A stretch of DNA of 11,740 nt from Goniomonas avonlea (taxonomy: Eukaryota > Cryptophyceae > Goniomonadida > Goniomonadaceae), in contig QUTJ01031437.1 of the NCBI GenBank assembly GCA_003573635.1, positions 1 to 11,740 on the forward strand, given 5' to 3'. Shown here piece after piece: positions 1-6,900 of this stretch; position 1 is the first letter of the stretch; the number at the start of each line of letters is the position of its first letter. A model generated the notes under the pieces. The model saw only the letters and a list, made by a program, of their open reading frames with translations, was not told the DNA's origin and searched no databases. The position numbers and the translations under genes were made by a program.

Positions 1-11
1 GAGAGAGAGAG
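1..11. repeat. (GA)n microsatellite, cut by window edge
   Basis: An uninterrupted GA dinucleotide run, (CT)n in the element's sense, is truncated at the window start. It matches the longer run at 93-119. Together the two runs bracket the hairpin-bearing segment 12-92. Confidence 0.9.
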
Positions 12-20
12 CCCTTCTTG

Positions 21-60
21 TTGGAAATCGGTGTTCTGAAAGATTTCACCGAATTTCCAG
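21..60 (-). other. Long imperfect hairpin in the element 3' end
   Basis: Bases 23-33 (GGAAATCGGTG) pair with 47-58 (CACCGAATTTCC) with a single bulged A. This gives about 11 bp, extendable by 1-2 outer pairs. The 13-nt loop can add a TCT/AGA inner pairing (35-37 with 41-43). It lies downstream of ORF3 on the minus strand, between two CT-repeat tracts. 3' terminal stem-loops are recognised by some retroelement RTs, but that role is inferred here. It does not contain a hammerhead core. Confidence 0.7.
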
Positions 61-70
61 TCTGAGGGGT

Positions 71-91
71 TTGGGGGCAGATTGCCCCCAA
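71..91 (-). other. Perfect 9-bp GC-rich hairpin
   Basis: Bases 71-79 (TTGGGGGCA) are the exact reverse complement of 83-91 (TGCCCCCAA), separated by a 3-nt loop. It is the strongest perfect short hairpin seen in the non-coding parts of the window. It abuts the GA microsatellite and sits 12 nt from the other 3'-end hairpin. It may be an RNA structure of the element 3' end. It is not a bacterial-type terminator, because no T-tract follows on either strand and the context is eukaryotic. Confidence 0.8.
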
Positions 92-92
92 T

Positions 93-119
93 GAGAGAGA
101 GAGAGAGAGAGAGAGAGAG
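93..119. repeat. (GA)13 microsatellite
   Basis: A pure GA repeat of 13 units plus one G, read as (CT)n in the sense strand of the element. It could be a 3' tail made during reverse transcription, part of the 3' UTR, or target DNA. A second GA run at 1-11 supports an arrangement in which the repeats border a short structured segment. Confidence 0.95.
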
Positions 120-398
120 GGGAGTCCCCAACCTGACTCTCCCGTCACGCGAATTGGTAAGATCCACGTGACTCCACTACCGAATGGATTGCTCCAATAG
201 GTAGGGCTCTGGCTCACTCAGAGTCGGATCCCAGAAGGGACCGAGCTCGTGAAAAGCTCATCGCCTAGCCTTCCGATTAAGGTGAAAGGAAAGGATAGGG
301 CGAGAGCGGGCCCGGAAACCCCAAAGGTCTCGTGAGCGTACACGGGTGAAGGCCGACTCGGTTGAAGCGGTGTGAAACCAAATGTGCCCAGTAAGTGG
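120..398 (-). other. Non-coding 3' region downstream of the RT gene
   Basis: These 279 bases follow the ORF3 stop and hold no convincing gene. Small inverted repeats are visible: CTCTG/CAGAG at 207-211 and 219-223, possibly extended by GGG 204-206 with CCC 230-232; GAGCT/AGCTC at 243-247 and 255-259; and GGGG-AGT-CCCC at 119-129. There is no AATAAA on the minus strand and no A-rich tail. I read it as the 3' UTR of the element. A 102-codon open frame crosses it but overlaps the ORF3 end in another frame and has no recognisable content. Confidence 0.6.
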
Positions 399-3300
399 TC
401 ACAGCTCCAAGTCCTGTTGAAGTTCTCGTCGTCTGAGTTTCTTCGCTCGACGTGCCTTGGCCGTTCTCCCAACGGCCTCAGTTGGTGCCGGTGAAGTCTG
501 CGAGGAGGGAGTGCTTGCTTCGTCACAGAACCTAGACTTAAAGTTCCGGTAAGTCGCGGCTCGATTTGCTTGCGTAGCCGAACGGCGGCGTGCGTGAAAG
601 GACACTTTAGCTGCGGACTCGATTGCGCAGGTCAGGTCGGCTTCAGAGCGGTTGAAGCGCTCAGAGGCTCGTTCGTTCCTTAGCGTGCGGATAATGTTTC
701 GCAGAAGGACGAAGTAATCCAGCTGCTTCTGGTGCGTCATGAAGTTGAGCAGCTCGCCCACGTTCTTGGTGAAGTCAACGTGGTCGGTTGAAAGGCGAAC
801 GATGCGAGTGACTTGAGATACGATGATCCCGTGAACAGTCTGTGAAGGGGCGTTTGTGGAGCTGTGCTGGAATTTGATGACCTCGAAGGGCAGGTTCTTC
901 TTGTAAAATCTCGAGACCAGCTTGCCTGAGTAGCTGTCGAAGCTCAGGGAGAGATCCATGAAAGCACCACCAATCCCGGGGGTTCCACGCGGGACGGGGC
1001 CAGGCGTTGTCAGTGTGGGTTCACCAGGGTTGTCGTCGGTCTTGTACTTTGATTGGTCCTCGATCCCTAGGTACTTGCCCAGGTTGAAGATGCGGGTCAT
1101 GTCGATCAGGTAATCGGTGTTGTTGAACGATAGATGGTCGTCGACGAACCGAAAGCTGTGGTTCCTGCTTCTCGCTTTTTCCAGGTCTGCGGGGTTCAAA
1201 GAGCAGATTAGCTCCCATTGCGCTTTGAACTCGTGCATGCCCAGTAAGAGGTCGCAAGCGTCAACAGAAGTCGAAGAGCCCATGGGGATACCGTTAATCT
1301 GGAGCCAAACTTTGTTCGCAACCACGAAGTAGTTGTGAGTGGTCTCGATCATGAAGCAGCGGGTAAGCAGGTCCGGGTCAACGTTAATCTCGAGGGGATT
1401 CCGTGAAGGCGTAGGGCGCCAGCTCCATTGTGTGCAATCCATGGAGGCTACCAAGGTGGCGGTGGGGCCAAGACGCCTTCTGGCAGAGGCAAGCGTGATG
1501 TCGGCCCAGAACTTGATGGCAGTGACTAACCCTTCCTTTTCATCGAGAATGGGCAGCGAAGTGTAGAGCCTGGTAAAGTCGTCGATGTTGATCGATGTAA
1601 CTTTCTCTGGCGCTAGTAGTAGGATGTCCGCTGACTCGTCGATCGTGAAGTTCGTACTCACGTTCGTCTGGTGGAACAAGTGGTCACAAAGCCTAACGCG
1701 TTCGTCTCGGACCGCTTTCAGGCCTCCTTGAAGCCATTTGGAAAGCCTGGTCGTAGCACAGTACAGAGAGGAGTTGAGGAACCGGAGTTTCGGCGGGTCC
1801 TTGTGGGCCTTGACCAATTGCGTCATGTAGGCGATTGACCACTCAGGGCTGTTAGTCACAACAGGTATGTCTTCATGCTCGGGTAGCTCCGTGGAGCTGG
1901 TGAAACTGGTGGTTTCGGTTGCGTCCGCAAGCGGGTTTGGCGGATCAGGATGAGCCGGTGGAATTGGTGGAACTTCGTGAGGCAGAGTCTCGCAAGGCCC
2001 TGAGTCGTTAATGTCCTGCTTGCGTGGGGTGCTGCGAAAGGTGCGAGTCTGATCAGGGAATCTGGTGAAAAGCGATTGTGGCTTTTTGTTGCGACGTCCT
2101 TCAGGATCCGCCAGGTCGATCCGTTCTTGAACATCCTCCTCTCTAAACCACCATCCAAGGTCGCGAACTGCGCTGGTGATCTTCGCTGCTGCCTCGTCCG
2201 GAGTCAACTCTTGTTCAGCAAACGTATCGGGCTGAGAGCGGAGGTCGGCAAGTGTAAGTTCCTCCATCAGCCATTCACAGACGAAAGCGTAATTGTTGGC
2301 CGCTTTGTCACACCGGCGAATGCCCCAAAGATGGGCTGTGGTGTTCATGAAGTTCCTGAACTCCTTGGTGGCCGTGAGTGGCGTGGGGGTCTTGTCGTTA
2401 ACTTCAGCGTAGGCAAGTATCTCCTCTGAAAGTCGAGCGAGAGTGAGTTGAAGCTCAGCTGCTTTGTCGACTGAGCTGAAGGTGTTGACCACTTGCTCCG
2501 TGAACTTGTCGAGCTGCTCCTTGACTTTGGCTCTGTCGAAACGTTGACGTTCCCGATGTCCCAGTCCAAAGGACAAGAGTTGACAGAGCTTATCAGCGAA
2601 GATTGAGCCAAAGTTGAAGCGCTCGCAGAGACTCTTGACGAAGTTCTTGTCGTGAGTCCACACGTGGCCTGAGGGGTGACTTCGAAATGCCTTGTCAAAT
2701 AGTAAGCAGGCGCAAGGAGCACCGTTCTCAGGTGAGAGCACCGGCGTAGTCGATGCTGGAGGTGGGGGTTGCTCCAGGTTCGTCGTAGGGCTCGTGCTGC
2801 TGGGCTCCGGTCTGGTCACTGGGCTTGACGTTGTCGAAGGCAGGGTCAATGGATGAGTGAAGTCCATGGCAGGGTTGGTGAAGTTAAATAAGGAACCGGT
2901 CGGGAGAGTTGACGCAGCTGATGTGGTGGGTACAGGGTGTGCCACAGGGTGTATCACGCTTCCAACCTGGTTCGAATAGTTGAATAAAGATCCGGTCTGG
3001 CTGACACTCGAAGCAGCGTTGACTTTCCGCAGTCGTTCAAGCTCAGAGGTCAGGTGAGCTGGCAGACGAAGGTTGAATTCCTTGCCGCTGCGAGGGTGAA
3101 CGCGGACCGGCTCCAGTTCCCACTTGGAAGTAGCCCGACGCTTACACTGGAGGAAGGCTAGGTGGGTCGGTTCCAGTAGGGACCAGGTGATAGAAACTTT
3201 GAACGCGGTGTTCAGTTTCCTGTTGGCGATGGCCAACATGGGTCCAAGCAGCTCCAACGAGTCGTGGACGAAGGTTAACGAAACTCGTGCGCATGCCTGC

Positions 3301-3884
3301 TTGGCGTCGCGCTTCTCAGATGATTTAAGCTCTTTTCTTCGAGCTTTCGCAGTTCTTAGATTCCCCCGTAGACCAGCAGGCCTTTGTTGATTCCGCACAA
3401 GGTGGTCCCAATCCTCGAGCTCAGGCGCTATATCTTGGTCAAAGCAATCGGTGAGCTCGTTGATGTCAAACTCCGAGAAGAAGGAGTCAACGGAAGGTGT
3501 GAGCTTCTCAGTTAGCTGAAGTGGAAGCTCAAGTGAACCACAATTTGTACAGGGCCTGCGACGCTTCTTGTGCCTCAGGTCAAAGGTGGAGGTCTTTCCT
3601 TTTGGCAGCTTCAGCGAAGGAGGCAAGCCGTTGTCTTTGCTGAAGTAGTCAAAAGGAATCTCAGGAGAAGCTGGTGGAGGGTCGTAAGCTGAGCATAGGT
3701 GATCGGGAACGGGGAAGACCGAACGGGGTGGATGTCTGATCTCGAAGGGAAGTAAGGGAGTTGAGTTTGCGCCGGAACCAAGGGACTGAGAGTCGGCGCT
3801 TGGTAAGTCCGGCACGAAGCGGAGGCCCGAAGGTTCTCCGCAGTGCCTGCAGACTAAATCGTCTGCTCTTCCTTTCTTTTCCAT
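399..3884 (-). CDS. ORF3: reverse transcriptase, Penelope-like type
   Basis: An RNA-directed DNA polymerase of 1161 aa. The ATG at 3884 is used (G at -3, G at +4); the codon before it is GTG. The RT domain covers roughly residues 510-1040. In order it shows a DKAANN motif (526-531), LVKAHK followed by PPKLRFLNSS (690-706), motif A with DFTRLYTSLP (Asp769), motif B GIPMGS (865-870), motif C FVDD (913-916, catalytic Asp pair), and a downstream block with GGAFMDLSLSFD (972-983). DK..., K.RF and G[TI]PMGS are typical of Penelope-like RTs and of a related RT family abundant in aquatic invertebrates. The N-terminal 500 residues are unusual: CxxC pairs at 12/15 and 112/115 could form a split zinc ribbon, a basic patch lies near 165-195, and a Pro/Thr/Ser repeat region spans 290-385. 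About 130 poorly conserved residues separate DKAANN from the LVKAHK block. The C-terminus is strongly basic (RRAKKLRRREL). No GIY-YIG nuclease or RNase H is recognisable. The frame is intact, so the copy may be young. Confidence 0.93.
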   Translation of the reverse strand: MEKKGRADDLVCRHCGEPSGLRFVPDLPSADSQSLGSGANSTPLLPFEIRHPPRSVFPVPDHLCSAYDPPPASPEIPFDYFSKDNGLPPSLKLPKGKTSTFDLRHKKRRRPCTNCGSLELPLQLTEKLTPSVDSFFSEFDINELTDCFDQDIAPELEDWDHLVRNQQRPAGLRGNLRTAKARRKELKSSEKRDAKQACARVSLTFVHDSLELLGPMLAIANRKLNTAFKVSITWSLLEPTHLAFLQCKRRATSKWELEPVRVHPRSGKEFNLRLPAHLTSELERLRKVNAASSVSQTGSLFNYSNQVGSVIHPVAHPVPTTSAASTLPTGSLFNFTNPAMDFTHPLTLPSTTSSPVTRPEPSSTSPTTNLEQPPPPASTTPVLSPENGAPCACLLFDKAFRSHPSGHVWTHDKNFVKSLCERFNFGSIFADKLCQLLSFGLGHRERQRFDRAKVKEQLDKFTEQVVNTFSSVDKAAELQLTLARLSEEILAYAEVNDKTPTPLTATKEFRNFMNTTAHLWGIRRCDKAANNYAFVCEWLMEELTLADLRSQPDTFAEQELTPDEAAAKITSAVRDLGWWFREEDVQERIDLADPEGRRNKKPQSLFTRFPDQTRTFRSTPRKQDINDSGPCETLPHEVPPIPPAHPDPPNPLADATETTSFTSSTELPEHEDIPVVTNSPEWSIAYMTQLVKAHKDPPKLRFLNSSLYCATTRLSKWLQGGLKAVRDERVRLCDHLFHQTNVSTNFTIDESADILLLAPEKVTSINIDDFTRLYTSLPILDEKEGLVTAIKFWADITLASARRRLGPTATLVASMDCTQWSWRPTPSRNPLEINVDPDLLTRCFMIETTHNYFVVANKVWLQINGIPMGSSTSVDACDLLLGMHEFKAQWELICSLNPADLEKARSRNHSFRFVDDHLSFNNTDYLIDMTRIFNLGKYLGIEDQSKYKTDDNPGEPTLTTPGPVPRGTPGIGGAFMDLSLSFDSYSGKLVSRFYKKNLPFEVIKFQHSSTNAPSQTVHGIIVSQVTRIVRLSTDHVDFTKNVGELLNFMTHQKQLDYFVLLRNIIRTLRNERASERFNRSEADLTCAIESAAKVSFHARRRSATQANRAATYRNFKSRFCDEASTPSSQTSPAPTEAVGRTAKARRAKKLRRRELQQDLEL
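2805..2996 (-). repeat. Degenerate 96-bp tandem duplication inside ORF3
   Basis: The encoded motif TGSLFN(Y/F)(S/T)N recurs exactly 32 residues apart, with codons starting at 2996 and 2900. Each copy is followed by a His-Pro pair and a Pro/Thr/Ser stretch. The DNA copies have diverged while the SLFN core is kept, which fits an old duplication in a linker with some selection on a short linear motif. Nothing is known of its function. Confidence 0.7.
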
Positions 3885-3934
3885 CACTTGAGCAGGTGCT
3901 CCGCGAGCAGTTTCAGAAGTGCTGAGTTATCCAT
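3884..3934 (-). CDS. Micro-ORF bridging ORF2 and ORF3 (16 aa)
   Basis: This reading frame of 16 codons plus stop encodes MDNSALLKLLAEHLLK. Its start sits in an exact Kozak consensus (GCCACCATGG). It begins inside the last codons of ORF2 in a different frame. Its stop overlaps the ORF3 start as TGATG, in the third frame. The peptide would be a short Leu-rich amphipathic helix. Stop/start overlaps of this kind support termination-reinitiation in some non-LTR retrotransposons and RNA viruses, so the micro-ORF may position ribosomes on ORF3. Whether it is translated cannot be seen from sequence. The perfect Kozak also encodes Pro-Pro-Trp of ORF2 and could be coincidental. Confidence 0.5.
   Translation of the reverse strand: MDNSALLKLLAEHLLK
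3913..3926 (-). promoter_or_regulatory. ORF2/ORF3 frame overlap with possible +1 frameshift site
   Basis: The ORF3 frame is open from 3926, just after a TAA at 3927-3929, while ORF2 stops with TGA at 3913-3915. This leaves a 14-nt overlap in which ORF3 is in the +1 frame. The last ORF2 codons are CAC TTC TGA. Slipping +1 at TTC-TGA would continue as GAA ACT GCT and enter ORF3 ten codons before its ATG. Antizyme mRNAs use a sense codon followed by UGA in the same way. This is an alternative to reinitiation, not additional proof of expression. Confidence 0.35.
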
Positions 3935-6900
3935 GGTGGCAGTGGCGGTGGCTGGCGGAGCTTGAGTCGACTCCTCGATGGCAGGCGGGTTCCACTCGTT
4001 TGCACCTTCCATGCGTCGAGCCCTTGCGCTCTCATGCGCGAACCCTCGTTTCCGTTCCATGATCGGAGGAGCACGAGTAGGGGAGTCGGTAAGAGCCGAG
4101 CGGGGTTGGCGTTTCTCGTCAGCCAGTGGTCGGGGGGCGTCCCTGTGGCGACCCCGTTCGCTTGTGAACTTGAGCTCGGCTTTCTGTCGGTCAAACTCTC
4201 GAGGTTGAGTGGCGCCACACTTGCGAGAGTTTCGAGGGTTGAACCCCCTTTCTCAAGGTTGCGAGAGCCAGCCTGTGGCGAAAGCGATGGCGAAACAATT
4301 CTCTTTCGTCGTGGCTTGGGGTTCACGTGGTTCTCCAGATCGACGGGGTTGCAGAGCAGAGTGGGCTTGGGGGCTGAGCGAGAGGTACTCGAATCGCCCT
4401 CGGAGCTCGGGGTTGACTCAGCTACTCGCTCGACGCTGGGAGATTGAGAGCGAGAGGAAGCTGGTGAAGTGAATCTGGTGTGCTTTGGCGCCGTGCGATT
4501 CTTCCTGGGGCTCCTGCGGCGTTTGTGCTCCGGGATGGTGGCAAGGACGGAGTGCTCGGAGAGATCAGAATCAGAGGACTCAGAACCGTGGTGCCTTTCG
4601 AATACCGCAGCTCCTTGGAACAAGCCGTCAGACGAAGGCCTGTCAGTGAAGTGGGGCCGAGAATGTGGAGCGTCGATAAACTTCGCGTGATAGAGCTGAC
4701 AGCTTACGAAGGACTTCTGAGCTGTGACGGCTGGGAAAGGGTAGTACGGGCTGCTTCGTGCCGCTTTCCGTGCTGTCTTGTAGTTCTTCAAGCGAGTCTC
4801 GGCCGACTGAGAACTCCACCATTTGGCTCGCGACTTCGATGGGGCGTTCATTGCGTGATGATCGTGCATGGCGAAGGCGATGTCTTCGACGCCAGTGACG
4901 AAGTCCAGGATCTTCCAGGCGTTGCAGCCTGGATACCAGCTTTCCCCGAACTTCCTCGCGTTCACGCATCTTGCTTGAAGATAGTGAGGCTCGGTACGAA
5001 CAATCTGCATGACTTGGCAGCGTTGCCGCATGCCGTCTGCGAAGAAACAGCCACAGAAGGGAAGTCTAGACAACACTGGGTCGCCAGCGATGGCGGTCTC
5101 GATTTCCGCAATCCGAGTGTAGCAGGAGTTGGTGTAACGACGGAGGGCGGGCTTGCGATTGGAAGGTTGGGAACCTCTCAGCTTGTAGATGGCGTTCTGG
5201 TCTTCTCGCGCTTGCCTTGAGTTGGCCCCGAACTTCAGCACTTTCTCACGAAGCTCCTTGATTCTGCAGACCAGGATGGACAGCCACACATTGACGCCCG
5301 TTGGCTCAAGGGATCCCAGAATCTCTCGTTCCTCGCGGGAGAAGTTCTCCAATCTCCAGCCAGTGTTGGCGCAGACCCAGGCAATGATGCCGAGAGTCCA
5401 GCGCCACTGCGAGTGGGTGAAGCTGTTCATGAACGCGTAGAGTCCTCGCTCACTGACTCCTGTCTCGTCCAACTTCATGAGAGCAGAAGGCCAGAGGTAC
5501 TGTACCACATACACCCGCACTTCCGCTGGTGTGCTCTCGTTCCAAAACTCCTCACATTTCGACGGTTCACGTTCACCGATGGCACTGAAGTGCGCGATCG
5601 CCCGGCGGATCTGGCTTTCGTAAGCGGCAAGGACCACACCGTTAAGGAAGCGTCGAAGCTGCTTAGGTGGAGCTGGCAAAGGTTTGCCTGGGTGAAGAAA
5701 AGGGTGAACCGTAGTGTCGTTGATCGCTCGGAACGACCCGTTAGGGTTGACTCGTTCACCGTCTCTGTTACCCCAGACGAACTCCGCAGCCGGTGGGGTT
5801 GCTGGGTCATTCCTGTCAGAAGAGGCTGATGCAGCGGAGGGCGCAGGGGAAGCGAGTTCCGGGTCAACCGATGGTTGAGCAGCCTCTGCAGAGCAGTTGA
5901 GCTTCTTCTTACGCCTTGCACTGCTGCCGTTCTTCTTGGGAGAGCCGGAGGGCGTTCGTCGCCTTCGTTTCTTCTTTGCCGACTCCTTCGAAGGGGAAGA
6001 GTTGGCGCTGGAGGAGGCGCTCGATCGCTCATCCGAGTGCATCGGAGAGCAGAGGTTCCTTGGGGAAGCAGGAGGTGAGTCCTCAGGAGTCCTAAGCCCC
6101 GTGGCTTCCTTTGGCGGTGAGCACTTGCTTCTTCCCGGAGATCTCCTGCTGGCTTTCGTAGCGGAAGGTTGCGAAGAGCTGGGTGACGCTGTCATGGAGT
6201 CGGCACTTGAAGCAGGCGAGCAATCATTGCGCTTCCGGTAACGTCTTTTCCTGGTGGTTTTCTTCTCAGACAACATGCAATGGTTGAGCTCGGCATTGGT
6301 TTCCAGGATCGCTTCTGCGCTTCGCTGCTTCTTACTCAGCTTGGCCTGGGTCAGCGCTGGTTGGGAGGGTGGCTGCGAGCTCTTGGACGAACTTGGCGAC
6401 GTTGAGGCCGCGCGACGCTTCTTGTTCTTCTTCTCGGGTGTTGAGGGCCCGGTTGTAGCCTTCGAAGCCATGCCTGTTGAAGCTTGTGCGGGTTGGGCGC
6501 GGTCGGGGCTGGAATCAGAAACCTCGATCACTTCGCGAGTGTGAGTCACACGAGGAGATGAAGGCTCCTCCTTGATGACCACTGCTGGTGGAGAGTTGGG
6601 AGCAAGAGGGTCTGCGTCCATTCTCGTCACAATGTGGAAGGAGCGTGGTCCTTTACTGTGAAAGAGCGCGAAGCAATCAGAGCAATGCTTCTGGTGGGAG
6701 GGTTCGCAGTCCCGGCATCTCAGGTTGGCTTCATTTTGATCGCAGCGATCACACTTGGGGCGAGCCGGGAGGGGGACACAGAAGCGGCTGTGGTCCGAAA
6801 GTGGCTTGTTCTTGTGCACTGTGCCGGAGCAGTCGTCGCAGAGCGTGCGGGCGTCAGTGGCGCAATTGCGGCAACAGAACAAAACCTCCTTTCTTTCGTC

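Noticed and set aside
71-91. Rho-independent terminator
   Set aside because: There is no T-run after the stem and the window is eukaryotic. It is reported as a structural hairpin instead.
165-170. CACGTG E-box as a promoter element
   Set aside because: A 6-bp palindrome is expected by chance at this length, and it lies downstream of the RT gene with no gene to drive.
218-526. 102-codon minus-strand frame at the 3' end
   Set aside because: It overlaps the end of ORF3 in another frame, starts without support and has no recognisable domain.
3885-3887. GTG as start of ORF3
   Set aside because: GTG initiation is not expected in a eukaryotic setting, and the next codon is an ATG in good context.
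4111-4130. Hammerhead ribozyme core (CTGACGA followed by GAAAC on the minus strand)
   Set aside because: The two core strings overlap, leaving no stem II, and the site is inside the ORF2 coding sequence. Scanning both strands gave no complete hammerhead core elsewhere, although Penelope-like elements often carry one.
4480-5220. Plus-strand ORF of 246 codons antisense to ORF2
   Set aside because: It lies wholly inside the conserved-looking C-terminal domain of ORF2, has no recognisable motif, and long antisense frames are expected in GC-rich coding DNA.
5475-6032. Minus-strand 185-codon frame in another phase of ORF2
   Set aside because: It overlaps the Ser/Lys-rich region of ORF2 and shows only the Arg/Ser/Thr-rich composition typical of a shifted frame.
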